Shown: positions 43,433-52,388 of the stretch, in pieces
Layout of the letters: every line of letters begins with the position of its first letter
Numbering within the stretch: position 1 is the stretch's first letter
Source of the DNA: Balneolia bacterium
GTDB lineage: Bacteria; Bacteroidota; Rhodothermia; Balneolales; Cyclonatronaceae
Direction: 5' to 3'
Length of the DNA stretch: 64,000 nt
NCBI GenBank assembly: GCA_022565795.1
Contig: JAIUMA010000005.1
Span: forward strand, 1-64,000
Program-made: the position numbers and the translations under genes
The notes under the pieces: model-generated
Database searches by the model: none
What the model was told of the DNA's origin: nothing
What the model saw: the letters and a program-made list of their open reading frames with translations, nothing else

Positions 43433-44646
43433 TTTAAACCCCGGCTGAAATACTCGTGGCAGCTTACAACTTCCGCCACTTTCCCATCCCGCTCAAAGCG
43501 GTCGGCTTGGTTCAGGGTGATGATGTGGCCTTTGGGTATATCAAAAAACGCGAGCGCTTCAAACAGTCCGTTTAATTCCCGTTCAAGGTTATCGGGCGTG
43601 AGTTCGTAGCAGGCCTGTATGATTTCGGCAGGCTCTCCATTTTGGAAAGCAATGAAATCGCACTCACCCTTTTCCGAAAAGTAGTTGATCTCCTTATATC
43701 GTCTCCTCAAAAACAGATAAATCAGATTTTCAAACAGCGGACCATAGTCTGAGGTAAACGATTTCGAATTCACGCTTACCAGACCGGTATCGATGCTATA
43801 TACCTTCCGCGGATTGATCAGCTGCTTGCGAACCGAATAGCTGAATTTTGGAACAAACTGGAATAACCAGGACTGCTCAAGGTGTGAAAAATACTCCATC
43901 ACCGTGCTGGTAGCGCTGATTCCGATAAGGGATTTAATCCGGTTGGCGGTCACCAGTTTGCCAACATTGGATACGAGATACAGGGCGAGGCGCTGCAGCG
44001 ACTTTGTGTCCCGCACTCCATAACGAACGGCAATATCCCGGATCAGGATATCTTCAAAAAGCTGATGCAGAATATCGTTGTTACCGGTTTTCACATACTC
44101 GGGAAATCCACCCGTCTTCATGTATGCGGTTAGCGCTTTGAGTGATGCATCCTTTTTCACAAACCGGAGATATTCCGGCCACGAAAATGGGAACAGCTCC
44201 TTGGTGATGTGCCTGCCCGTCAGCTTAGTTCCCAATTCCTGACTCAGCAAAGAGGCGTTGGAGCCGGTTATCACCACTTTATACTCCTCATCCAGCTTTT
44301 GGCGGACGTACGTTTCCCAGCCCTTTACGATCTGTATTTCATCAAAAAAAAGAACCTTACTGCCCGATTCGTTTATGTTTTCGTCTATTCGGGTGAAGTC
44401 ATTCAGCTGGAATTCATACAGCCGGGGATCTTCAAAATTCAGATAAAACGCTTCTTTATATCTGCTGGCCAAAAGCTGATACAGCAGCGTACTCTTCCCG
44501 CACCGGCGGATTCCGGATATAATCAGGGCATGAGACGACAGGTCCGGAATACTGCGCAGCATCTCCCGCTCCAGACCCGTTTTCCGCTGGAGTAGATTTT
44601 CCTTCTGTGAGCCTGCAACTTCTGTGATGGTGGATTTTAGTATCAT
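43420..44646 (-). CDS. AAA ATPase with DUF4143 domain
   Basis: A 408-residue ATP-binding protein. N-terminal AAA_14 part: G-I-R-R-C-G-K-S-T Walker A, V-L-F-F-D-E-I-Q Walker B, I-T-G-S-N-A-S sensor. The C-terminal DUF4143 nuclease-like fold has N-L-I-Y-L-F-L-R-R-R-Y and E-C-D-F-I-A. Role of this family is uncertain; many occur in mobile or stress-response settings. Start at 44646 matches M-I-L-K-S-T; the upstream frame adds residues from the operator region. The last three codons (D-A-D) lie inside a dispersed repeat. Upstream has several TTTGAT palindromes. Confidence 0.88.
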   Translation of the reverse strand: MILKSTITEVAGSQKENLLQRKTGLEREMLRSIPDLSSHALIISGIRRCGKSTLLYQLLASRYKEAFYLNFEDPRLYEFQLNDFTRIDENINESGSKVLFFDEIQIVKGWETYVRQKLDEEYKVVITGSNASLLSQELGTKLTGRHITKELFPFSWPEYLRFVKKDASLKALTAYMKTGGFPEYVKTGNNDILHQLFEDILIRDIAVRYGVRDTKSLQRLALYLVSNVGKLVTANRIKSLIGISATSTVMEYFSHLEQSWLFQFVPKFSYSVRKQLINPRKVYSIDTGLVSVNSKSFTSDYGPLFENLIYLFLRRRYKEINYFSEKGECDFIAFQNGEPAEIIQACYELTPDNLERELNGLFEALAFFDIPKGHIITLNQADRFERDGKVAEVVSCHEYFSRGLKDAD

Positions 44647-44656
44647 AACAAAATTA

Positions 44657-44718
44657 TTTGATAGTAAAATACACTTTTGATGAGTAGCATCAAACACTAT
44701 TGTTTGTTAGTATCAAAC
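44657..44718. promoter_or_regulatory. Four-site TTTGAT/ATCAAA array upstream of ATPase gene
   Basis: TTTGATG and CATCAAA pair perfectly over 19 bases (44675-44693). GTTTG...CAAAC form another weak pair further upstream (44702-44718). A lone TTTGATAGTA lies at 44658, and TAGCATCAAAC / TAGTATCAAAC are direct repeats 23 bases apart. This spacing just before the ATG suggests cooperative binding of a repressor, maybe the product itself. Confidence 0.5.
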
Positions 44719-44734
44719 AACTTTATATAGGCAA

Positions 44735-44771
44735 GACTCAGAGAAACACAGATCTTTAAAAAAAGGCGCGC
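44735..44771. repeat. GGACGCAGA-family half element
   Basis: ACTCAGAGAAACACAGAT, then AAAAAAAGGCGCGC, match the left half of the copy at 46478-46574 (GCAGAGAAACACAGG...AAAGGCGCGC). The right half is missing. Confidence 0.5.
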
Positions 44772-45112
44772 TAGCATCAATCTTTTTTTCAAATTGGTTT
44801 GACTCATTTTCACCATTTCCTGCGCATGACAGATATCCGAATCTCAGTGTGTGAAGCAGGACTCGAATAGTTCGATAATTTTGCACATAAGATGCAGGGT
44901 AGCTAAGGGAAAAACGTCGGATATATCTTTGGCATTTTTTTCACCTGCTGTAATGCTCAACCGTATGAATTAATAGCCTGCTAAACAGCCGTTTAGCGAC
45001 AATGCTATTGCTCATACTAAACACCAGTTACAAATTTTATTTAAACGCGATAGCGAATGCACATCATACTCTTCCAGTTATCGCGACAAAAAACAAAACC
45101 AAGGTAACCCAA
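44772..45112. other. AT-rich intergenic region before the second BspA-like gene
   Basis: About 340 bases. No gene supported. An upstream in-frame ATG at 45002 extends the next gene by 37 residues without a signal-like look. Confidence 0.4.
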
Positions 45113-46306
45113 ATGAAAACAAACCCTCTACAGATTCATATGCAGAAGCAGCGTAACTGGCAAATCATACTTCTTCCGGTTGTTCTGATTCTTTTTTCCC
45201 CCTTGTATGCGACAAACCTTTCTGCACAGAGTCTGCAGAACGATAATTTTTTCCTGCATGAAAACGGGGTAACGGTGATGTGTCCCGATGCAGAAATCGG
45301 GGAAAGCGGTGAAATAAACGGCATTTTGTACACGAAGAGGACGCGTGAAGAGATTATGGCCGACCGTTCGCTTTCAGCAACTTCCTGCACCAGCGGGATC
45401 ACGAATATGAGGAGTATGTTCAATGGCCGTTCTGATTTCAATGAAGATATCAGCAGCTGGGATGTAAGCAGTGTTCCAGACTTTTTCTCCATGTTCAGGA
45501 ATGCAACTACATTTGATCAGGACATAGGCAGCTGGGATATGAGCAGCGCTGAGTCTTTGAATCAAATGTTCCTTGGTGCTGAGGTATTTAACCAAAACAT
45601 AGGGAACTGGAACGTAGGAAATGTTACTACCATGCTAAACACCTTCAATGGTGCAACTAAATTTAATCAGGATATTGGCGCCTGGGATATGAGAAATGTA
45701 AACACAACGCGCGCGATGTTTTTCGCAGCACGAGCTTTTAATCAGGATATCGGCGGTTGGGACGTTTCTGGCGTAACAACCATGTCAAATATGTTCGTAG
45801 GTGCCCATGCCTTCAATCAGGATATCGGCAGCTGGGATGTATCTGGCGTTCTTGGTATGAGCAGCATGTTTTCAGGAGCGCTCTCCTTCATTCAGGATCT
45901 TTCACTTTGGTGCGTTTCTAATATCAACAGTGAGCCGTCCAATTTTGCAAATAACAGCCCGCTTAATGAAAATGATGATTTCAAACCCGTATGGGGTACC
46001 TGTCCGACCGGAACCAGTATAGATCCAAATACTGATACTCCCTCCGTGTTTGCCCTCAATCAAAACTACCCCAACCCGTTCAACCCAACCACGCTGATCG
46101 AGTACGCCCTGCCCGAAGCGGCAGAAGTACGGCTGGAAGTATTCAATATGATGGGTCAGCGGGTGGCCACACTGGTGAGCAATCAGCAGGCCGCGGGACG
46201 GCACAGCGTCAGTTTCGACGCCGGCCGCCTGTCGAGCGGTATGTACATCTACCGCATACAGGCGGGAAGCTTCCTGCAAACCCGAAAGATGATGCTGGTG
46301 AAATAA
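45113..46306 (+). CDS. BspA-like (DUF285) surface protein with sorting domain, paralogue 2
   Basis: A 397-residue exported protein. The signal peptide ends near L-S-A-Q. Seven or so DUF285 repeats of about 25 residues (F-N-Q-D-I-G-x-W-D-V-S-x-V-x-x-M-x-x-M-F) follow from residue 100 to 290. A conserved head [12 protein letters not shown] and T-S-C-T-S-G-I-T matches the protein at 744-1772, showing duplication. The C-terminal sorting domain ends M-M-L-V-K. Role: likely adhesion; ligands not known. Confidence 0.88.
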   Translation: MKTNPLQIHMQKQRNWQIILLPVVLILFSPLYATNLSAQSLQNDNFFLHENGVTVMCPDAEIGESGEINGILYTKRTREEIMADRSLSATSCTSGITNMRSMFNGRSDFNEDISSWDVSSVPDFFSMFRNATTFDQDIGSWDMSSAESLNQMFLGAEVFNQNIGNWNVGNVTTMLNTFNGATKFNQDIGAWDMRNVNTTRAMFFAARAFNQDIGGWDVSGVTTMSNMFVGAHAFNQDIGSWDVSGVLGMSSMFSGALSFIQDLSLWCVSNINSEPSNFANNSPLNENDDFKPVWGTCPTGTSIDPNTDTPSVFALNQNYPNPFNPTTLIEYALPEAAEVRLEVFNMMGQRVATLVSNQQAAGRHSVSFDAGRLSSGMYIYRIQAGSFLQTRKMMLVK

Positions 46307-46336
46307 GGGAAGTTTCCCGGTAGCTACATGGGGTAA

Positions 46337-46469
46337 GGACGCAGAGGAACACAGATTATGAAAAGAAAGGTGCGCGGAGGATGGAAAATCTCATTCTGCG
46401 TTACTCTATCCGACATCCGGCTGGCGGAGCCGGGATAAGTTGTGTATAAATTTGTGCGTCTCTGCGTCC
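46337..46469. repeat. GGACGCAGA-family hairpin element, copy 2
   Basis: From GGACGCAGAGGAACACAGAT through AAAAGAAAGGTGCGCGGAGG to GTCTCTGCGTCC. Terminal inverted repeat GGACGCAGA / TCTGCGTCC. It is nearly head-to-tail with copy 3, eight bases away. Confidence 0.8.
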
Positions 46470-46477
46470 CGTTTTTT

Positions 46478-46574
46478 GGACGCAGAGAAACACAGGTTAC
46501 AAAAAGAAAGGCGCGCAAAGGAAACATAAATACTTTGCGTTAATCCGCGGCATAATCTGCGCTAATCTGCGTCC
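46478..46574. repeat. GGACGCAGA-family hairpin element, copy 3
   Basis: GGACGCAGAGAAACACAGG, AAAAAGAAAGGCGCGCAAAGG, ACTTTGCGTTAATCCGCGG, then AATCTGCGCTAATCTGCGTCC cut at 46574. The most symmetric copy: GCGCAAAG pairs with CTTTGCG inside. It ends where the ABC permease gene's stop begins. Confidence 0.8.
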
Positions 46575-47881
46575 TATAACCCAGGATCTGGTATCAAATC
46601 ATATTCGTCGGAGGTGAGGAATTCCAGACGCCTGAAGCGTGGCACAAAAAAGTCGTACCATTCCTGTTGGAATGCCTTCATTTCGTGGTCCAGGGTTCGC
46701 AGGCGCTGCGCGTCGGTCCCGGCACGGCGCTCCAGCCAGGATTGCACCCACATGGGCGGAGAGAGAGGCCGAAGGCGCGATACCAGCTCAGTCTGTCGCT
46801 CCCCGGGCTCCTTAAACTTTTGTTCGGCTTCCGCCAGGCGGTTTTCCACAGCTTCATTTACCAACAGCAGCCTAAACCATACTTCATAAAAATCCGGAGC
46901 ATTCTCATTCACAAATTCTTCGGGATGATCGGTAATCCATTCGTCAAACAAGGCGTCGTTTTCCTGGTCCACCGCCTGCTCGATGGATCGCTGTTCGGTT
47001 ATCCAAAGCGCCCGTGATGGCACAGGGTGAAGGCTTGTGGCGAGCATGGAAATAAGAGAGGGAATCAGCAGGAGAAAAAGTACCCAAAAGCCCGCCAGTC
47101 CAACAGCATTTACAGCCGAGCTGGTCATGAAAAGATTAAAGAGGGCGCATAGTGCAAACCAGAATCCAATGTAGAGCAGGATAACGCCGATCAGGGCGAG
47201 GCCATCGGCATGGAGAAGGCTGATCCCAAACAGCAGGGACCACAGCAAAAGAGACAGGATTACCAGCCCGCAAAGAATCAGTAATCTGAACAGCATTTTA
47301 TAGGCCAAAATCCGGTTAATACTAACCGGCTGTGATCGCAGCAGCGCCCAGGTTCCCAGCTCCCGCTCTGCTGACAGCATATTGTAGCCCAGTACAATGA
47401 CAAAAAGCGGAATCAGCCACACCAGCACAAACGCAAAGTCGAAGATGCCCACCATCTGCATAAACGGGTTTTCGAGCGCATTATCCCTTAGCGGCTCGGT
47501 CGTGGTGAGGGTTACTCTGCCATAATTGGGAAGGATATCCAGCTGACCACCGGAGAGCGCGGCAAGTGGTTTTGGCTTCAGAAAAACGTGTTTGCCCGCG
47601 CCCTGGAACCGGCTTAAAACCAGCGGGTTGGCGGGATCCTGAAACCACCTTTTCACCTCTTTTTCACCCTGTTCTATGGCCACAAGCTCCTGCCTCTTTT
47701 CTTCGTAGAAGCTGGCCTCTGCCGCCCGCAGCGATATTATGGTATCTTCCTGCTGCTTTACCCGCTCGTTGCCGAGATACAGACTGTAGCCTATGAGCAG
47801 AGGAAGAAGCAGTAGCGTAATCCGGAACAGGCCGGATGATTTAAGGTGTCGCCATTCGAAGGAAAAAATATGATGGGTCAC
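46574..47881 (-). CDS. ABC permease, DUF3526 type (second subunit)
   Basis: A 435-residue ABC-2-like membrane subunit. One N-terminal helix, a long loop (about 45-140), then five helices from V-L-V-W-L-I-P-L-F-V-I to the region of S-A-V-N-A-V-G-L-A-G-F-W, with a coupling segment S-A-E-R-E-L-G-T-W-A-L-L-R-S-Q. The C-terminus is a coiled, charged region. GTG start at 47881 overlaps the upstream stop in GTGA. Together with the next two genes it forms an exporter of the type often found beside TonB-linked receptors in Bacteroidetes. Confidence 0.87.
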   Translation of the reverse strand: MTHHIFSFEWRHLKSSGLFRITLLLLPLLIGYSLYLGNERVKQQEDTIISLRAAEASFYEEKRQELVAIEQGEKEVKRWFQDPANPLVLSRFQGAGKHVFLKPKPLAALSGGQLDILPNYGRVTLTTTEPLRDNALENPFMQMVGIFDFAFVLVWLIPLFVIVLGYNMLSAERELGTWALLRSQPVSINRILAYKMLFRLLILCGLVILSLLLWSLLFGISLLHADGLALIGVILLYIGFWFALCALFNLFMTSSAVNAVGLAGFWVLFLLLIPSLISMLATSLHPVPSRALWITEQRSIEQAVDQENDALFDEWITDHPEEFVNENAPDFYEVWFRLLLVNEAVENRLAEAEQKFKEPGERQTELVSRLRPLSPPMWVQSWLERRAGTDAQRLRTLDHEMKAFQQEWYDFFVPRFRRLEFLTSDEYDLIPDPGL

Positions 47882-49296
47882 AGCTCCTCCCTCTTTGAAG
47901 ATACAATCATTAAAAACAGCAGGGATGCCATAAACCAGACTATGGTTACCAGCAGCGATATTCGCTGACCTGCCGAGATAATCAGCTCGTTTGGTCTTTG
48001 ATAGGTAAATGCAATGTTTTCGGCAAAGAAATCGGATCCTACTGCATAACCCGAGGCACGATCGCCAACCGCATGGACTTTGAGATCCATATTCAGGTCG
48101 CGCATCAGCTGTATACGGTAGGCTTCAGCCGCCTGAGTGAAGTGACTAAAGGCATGGATGTCTGTTCCGGCTGTTGTCATAGAGGCCAGTCGGGTTGCGA
48201 TGGTTGGTGATAAAACCGAGCTTGCCGCAAAGAGCTGGATTTGCCGCTGGTGAATTTCTTCTATTTTTGCCAGGTGATAATCATAGATTTTCTTTTCGAA
48301 CTCTTCGCTTTCCTGCAGCATAAGCCCGCTGAAATTGAAGGGTAAATCCGCGACATCTTCAACTCCGTGCGCAGCAAGCACCGAATCCCTGAACGCCGCG
48401 CTGTGCTCACTGTACGGATTATGCCCGTCTATCCCGCCTCGTAAATCAGCCTGAATACGCTGATACAGCTCGGATGTATTGGGAACCGGATGTATCTGAG
48501 CCGCAAAATTGGTAACCAGTTTTGGAACAAGCAGGGTGCTGATCATCCAGAACGCAAGCAGAAATACCATGGCCGAGCCCGAACTTTTTGAAAGCGCAGA
48601 AACGCCAAGCGTTACGTGGGCCATCACCCCGAAGTAAAGCAGCCAGACTCCGTTCATTCCAAAAAATCGCAGCAGGTCGTTGCCAGCTGGTTCGGTCAGT
48701 ATCAACACGCTCAGCCCGACTATAAAAAAAGGCGCAAACAGCAGGGCGATGATGCCCCATAACGCAATGGCCTTTCCGGTAATGAGCTGCTTCACGCTCA
48801 CGCCCTGACTCACCAGAAACCGATACATACCGGACTCTTTCTCAGCAGCTATACTCCTGTAGCCCACAAAAATGATGAAGAGTGGAAACAGATAGCCAAA
48901 AATAAATGCGGGGGTTAGCTCAGCGAACCTCATAGAGGCATCTTTGTCTTCCGCCAGGCTGTAGGTTGCAAAGTTCTGGCGATGGGCCTCCATAAACAGC
49001 GATACGCCGGTATAGCGGTCAACACCGGGCTCAAATACGGAAAGCACCGTTACCGGTTTGAAGGCGAAGGTGCCGTAATGAGCCGCAGAGTGCGGATTTT
49101 TCTCACCCTGATTTTCCCACTGAATGCGGGCCAACTCTTGAGCCTGCTCGTGCTGCTCAGCCATTACCTTATAGTAGCCTGCTCCGGATATCACCGAAAC
49201 GGCCAGCAGACTGAGCATCACCAGTCCCAGCACTAAAACGACTTTATCGCGCACCAGCCGCCGGATTTCATTTCTCGCAATCGTGAAAACTACCAT
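47878..49296 (-). CDS. ABC permease, DUF3526 type (first subunit)
   Basis: A 472-residue permease paralogous to its downstream neighbour: same layout with a large loop after the first helix and coupling segment A-A-E-K-E-S-G-M-Y-R-F-L-V-S-Q-G. Long cytosolic or periplasmic section H-P-V-P-N-T-S-E-L-Y-Q then final helix near the C-terminus. Starts three bases after the ATPase stop and ends overlapping the other permease. The two permeases likely make a heterodimer. Substrate unknown. Confidence 0.88.
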   Translation of the reverse strand: MVVFTIARNEIRRLVRDKVVLVLGLVMLSLLAVSVISGAGYYKVMAEQHEQAQELARIQWENQGEKNPHSAAHYGTFAFKPVTVLSVFEPGVDRYTGVSLFMEAHRQNFATYSLAEDKDASMRFAELTPAFIFGYLFPLFIIFVGYRSIAAEKESGMYRFLVSQGVSVKQLITGKAIALWGIIALLFAPFFIVGLSVLILTEPAGNDLLRFFGMNGVWLLYFGVMAHVTLGVSALSKSSGSAMVFLLAFWMISTLLVPKLVTNFAAQIHPVPNTSELYQRIQADLRGGIDGHNPYSEHSAAFRDSVLAAHGVEDVADLPFNFSGLMLQESEEFEKKIYDYHLAKIEEIHQRQIQLFAASSVLSPTIATRLASMTTAGTDIHAFSHFTQAAEAYRIQLMRDLNMDLKVHAVGDRASGYAVGSDFFAENIAFTYQRPNELIISAGQRISLLVTIVWFMASLLFLMIVSSKREEL

Positions 49297-49299
49297 AGC

Positions 49300-50001
49300 T
49301 CAGGCCCTCATATGATGTAAATATACGCGTTCCAGATCGCTGTGGGATACATCCGCGGCGTTCAGCTCTTCCACCAGGCGTCCGTTGCTCATAATGCCAA
49401 TTCGGGTTCCGGTTTCCTTGGCACGGAACAGGTCGTGCGTTGTCATCAAAATGGCGGCGCCCCGGGATTTCATATCTCCAAGCAGGCCGGCAAAGTCGTT
49501 GCTGGCCGAAGGATCCAGTCCGCTGGTTGGCTCATCTAACAGCAATACTGATGAATTACGCGCTATAGCAAGCGCAATGCCAACTTTCTGGCGCATCCCT
49601 TTCGAGTATCCGGAAACGCGTTTGCCAACCGCATCACCCTGAAGCCCGGCCTCCACCAGAAGCTCCCCGGCCTGATCATCCGTGAGCTGAACACCCGATA
49701 AACCGCTGAAGAACTGCAGATTTTCAATGCCCGAGAGATTGGGATAGAGTGACAGGTTTTCCGGTATGTAGGTCAGCTTTTTCTTTGTTTCCAGCGAGTA
49801 CTGCGCCACCGATAAACCATCTATTCTGGCTAACCCGGCACTGGGCTGCGTCAAATTCAGGAACAGGTTGATGGTAGTCGTTTTGCCCGCTCCGTTTGCG
49901 CCCAGCAGGCAGTAAATTTCGCCTCCGGAGATGCTCAGGTTTAATTCGTCTACAGCCGTATGGCCGTTATAGGTTTTACTGAGGTTGATGGCTTCAAGCA
50001 T
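49300..50001 (-). CDS. ABC transporter ATPase
   Basis: A 233-residue ATPase with Walker A G-A-N-G-A-G-K-T-T, signature Y-S-K-G-M-R-Q-K-V and Walker B L-L-L-D-E-P-T-S-G-L-D-P. First gene of the three-gene exporter operon. It begins 21 bases after the oxidoreductase gene's end on the same strand, so read-through from that gene is possible. Confidence 0.94.
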   Translation of the reverse strand: MLEAINLSKTYNGHTAVDELNLSISGGEIYCLLGANGAGKTTTINLFLNLTQPSAGLARIDGLSVAQYSLETKKKLTYIPENLSLYPNLSGIENLQFFSGLSGVQLTDDQAGELLVEAGLQGDAVGKRVSGYSKGMRQKVGIALAIARNSSVLLLDEPTSGLDPSASNDFAGLLGDMKSRGAAILMTTHDLFRAKETGTRIGIMSNGRLVEELNAADVSHSDLERVYLHHMRA

Positions 50002-50022
50002 GGTTTTAGTTGGTTAAGGGAA

Positions 50023-51063
50023 TCATGAGGAAAATTTTTTGTCCAGAAAAACACGGTTCACGGCGGCCGCTACAACCGTTCCGGAATACGCCGCATGGAT
50101 CACCTGACCGTTAGTCCGGCTGCAAATATCGCCTATGGCGTAGACGCCTTCTACATTACTTAGGTACTGCTCATTTACTTCTACTGCACCGTTTGCGCGC
50201 AGCGAGCATCCCAGTGCTTCAGCAAGTCTGCTGTTGGCAGTGATGCGACCCGGGGCGTAGCAGGCTTCAAAAAGAAGTGGTGCGGTGGCGTCATCCAGAT
50301 GAATCTGAATTCCGGAACCGTTTTTTGATATCTGCTTTACGGTTCCATGTTCTATGGTTATTCCAAGGCTTGATACCAGCCTTCTGGTATCATCGGGCAG
50401 ATCCACAGGAACTCCCTGGGAATAATAGGTGATGTCGTCTGTCCAGTTGGTTATTGTAGAGGCCAGACTTAGCGCAGAGGTTCCGCTTCCAATTACGACC
50501 GTTTTTTTATCTCTGTTTTCCCATCCGTGGCAATAGGGACAATGGTAAACACCCCTTCCCCAGAGCTCTTCCAGCCCGTCTATATCCTGTAGATTATCCG
50601 TTACGCCACCCGCGAATATCACATTTTGACCGGTAAACGTGTTTCCGTTTTCATGACTAACTGAAAAAGAATCATCCTTCTTTTCTACCTCCACGACCAT
50701 GCCTTCAACTCGCGCCAAATACTCCTTGTATTGTCCTAGCTGAGCTTTGGCTTCTTCTCTGATTTCAGCCGGATTCTGCCCGTCCCTGCTGAACAGATTG
50801 TTGGCTTGCGGGGAAGTGCGGTTCCGCGGCATACCGGCATCAATCATCAGCACTTTACGGCGACATCGACCAAGCCCCATTGCTGCCGATAAGCCGGCAT
50901 AGCTTCCACCAATTATGATAGCATCATACAAAACTTCAGCCGGGGCATCATCATTAAACGCCTCCCCTATTTCAGAAGCTGGAAAACGCTGCCCGGTAAA
51001 CGGCATCTGAAAAATGGCACCAAGACCGAGTGCGGTGGTTTTTATGAAAGACTTTCTTTTCAT
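50023..51063 (-). CDS. Thioredoxin-reductase-like FAD oxidoreductase
   Basis: A 346-residue flavoprotein. N-terminus K-R-K-S-F-I-K-T-T-A-L-G-L-G-A is a Tat-like signal or anchor, so it may be exported with FAD bound. G-G-S-Y-A-G-L-S-A-A-M-G-L binds FAD; C175-P-Y-C178 in Y-H-C-P-Y-C-H-G-W-E is the redox pair; I-G-S-G-T-S-A binds NAD(P)H; the final G-D-I-C-S-R region fits the family. The C-P-Y-C form with the following H-G-W-E marks the NAD(P)/FAD-dependent oxidoreductase branch, not true TrxB. Confidence 0.88.
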   Translation of the reverse strand: MKRKSFIKTTALGLGAIFQMPFTGQRFPASEIGEAFNDDAPAEVLYDAIIIGGSYAGLSAAMGLGRCRRKVLMIDAGMPRNRTSPQANNLFSRDGQNPAEIREEAKAQLGQYKEYLARVEGMVVEVEKKDDSFSVSHENGNTFTGQNVIFAGGVTDNLQDIDGLEELWGRGVYHCPYCHGWENRDKKTVVIGSGTSALSLASTITNWTDDITYYSQGVPVDLPDDTRRLVSSLGITIEHGTVKQISKNGSGIQIHLDDATAPLLFEACYAPGRITANSRLAEALGCSLRANGAVEVNEQYLSNVEGVYAIGDICSRTNGQVIHAAYSGTVVAAAVNRVFLDKKFSS

Positions 51064-51115
51064 TTTTTAGTTGATTAAAGTGCGATGTTACATTCGGATT
51101 AGAACGTCACTGCTG

Positions 51116-52318
51116 CTACACCGCAATGCGCTTCGACTGCTGCATCATTATCCTTTCAGCAGCCATGCGTGCGCCAATTATATTTCTGGATACGGGGCCG
51201 ACCTCGAGCTCGGCCAGCGGACCGGTGACGTAGAGATTTTCGCTCCACCTCAAATCTGGTCCGGTTATCGGGAAACCGCAGGGCGAGCATTCCAGATTGT
51301 GGTCAGCAATAAGATTATCCACAAGGCGGCCACCCGGGCGCTTGCTGCTGTAGCCCGTGGCCAGAATGATGTAATTAGCTCCGATTTTTTGACCGTCACT
51401 CAGGCTCAGCATCATCAGGTCGCTGGTTAAAACAGAGCATGATGAGATGGTGCCCGTAGCCACATCACAGAGTTTATCCCTGGTTTTTTGCATCAGGCTT
51501 CGCTTCAGCTCATACGTTACCGAGCCACTGTTTCGGGCCTGTTGTATAACATCACGTCGTCTCACCGGAGACGAGATGCTGCGGAACCGGCCCAAGAACT
51601 TTGGTCCCATCCAGCCGGGATCGGCATCATAATTATTATACCGCAGCGGTTTTGGTGAAAGGAGGGTAACATGCCTGTCGCTGGTCGCAAGGGAGAGCGC
51701 TGTTTGCACCCCGGACATACCACCACCAATAACAATGATCCGGCCGGTTTCAGGAATATTTTCCCGGCTATAGGACGGTTCAAGCACGTGCGAAATCCGG
51801 GCGCCATTAGTCCGGGCTTCACGCGCCCACTCCGGCCACCGGGCCGATCCTGTCGAACCAATTGCTAAAATCACCTTTCTTGCTTTTAAAGCCTGGCCCG
51901 AAGTGGTGATTTGGGCCGATCCGTTCAGCAGCTCAATGCCGGTAACGATCTCCTGCAGATGAGTTTCGGACAGCCGGCTGCGTCGTATGGCATCTTCCGC
52001 GTGGGCATTAAACAGCGCCAGAGACGGCCTCTCATTAGGTTCAGTAAACAGATGATAATTTCCGGAGTTATTCCCGGCAAAGTGCTTCAGAGAAAATGGT
52101 TCTGTGTCGATATGGTGAACGCCCGGGGAACGCAAAAACTCCATCCCCACATTAGCTGTGGCACGTTTCCACTCGTACAACAGCTCCGGATGGGGATCGA
52201 TGATGCGTATCTCATCCCGGGCGGCATATCCGCGCGTAATTAGCGAGTGAGCTATCGTGGTGCCGTGAATACCGCCTCCAACGATGGCCCATTCCACCAT
52301 ATCATTCGTAGTGTTCAT
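51116..52318 (-). CDS. FAD/NAD(P)-binding protein (SidA/PvdA-like)
   Basis: A 400-residue flavoprotein with G-G-G-I-H-G-T-T-I-A for FAD at the start, A-I-G-S-T-G-S-A-R near residue 152, G-G-G-M-S-G-V-Q for NAD(P)H near 197 and A-T-G-Y near 336. It resembles lysine/ornithine N-monooxygenase-like flavoproteins that sit beside CobW GTPases in zinc-limited regulons of other bacteria; that link is known from other genomes and only inferred here. 70 bases separate it from the CobW gene upstream, so it is probably co-transcribed with that gene. Confidence 0.8.
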   Translation of the reverse strand: MNTTNDMVEWAIVGGGIHGTTIAHSLITRGYAARDEIRIIDPHPELLYEWKRATANVGMEFLRSPGVHHIDTEPFSLKHFAGNNSGNYHLFTEPNERPSLALFNAHAEDAIRRSRLSETHLQEIVTGIELLNGSAQITTSGQALKARKVILAIGSTGSARWPEWAREARTNGARISHVLEPSYSRENIPETGRIIVIGGGMSGVQTALSLATSDRHVTLLSPKPLRYNNYDADPGWMGPKFLGRFRSISSPVRRRDVIQQARNSGSVTYELKRSLMQKTRDKLCDVATGTISSCSVLTSDLMMLSLSDGQKIGANYIILATGYSSKRPGGRLVDNLIADHNLECSPCGFPITGPDLRWSENLYVTGPLAELEVGPVSRNIIGARMAAERIMMQQSKRIAV

Positions 52319-52388
52319 TTCCTTTGTAAAATCAAATGGGGGTGCCGCCTGTAGTGGTCGAGGTTGAGGTTATGTTATGGGGTATAGA

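Noticed and set aside
45002-45112. N-terminal extension of the second BspA-like protein
   Set aside because: The 37 extra residues lack signal-peptide character and the ATG at 45113 gives a proper signal.
46324-46527. Minus-strand frame of 67 codons
   Set aside because: It is made wholly of the two hairpin repeat copies.
48909-48930. GGGGGTTAGCTCAGCG resembles the D-arm of a tRNA
   Set aside because: It lies inside the well-supported ABC permease gene and no acceptor stem, anticodon loop or T-arm follows.
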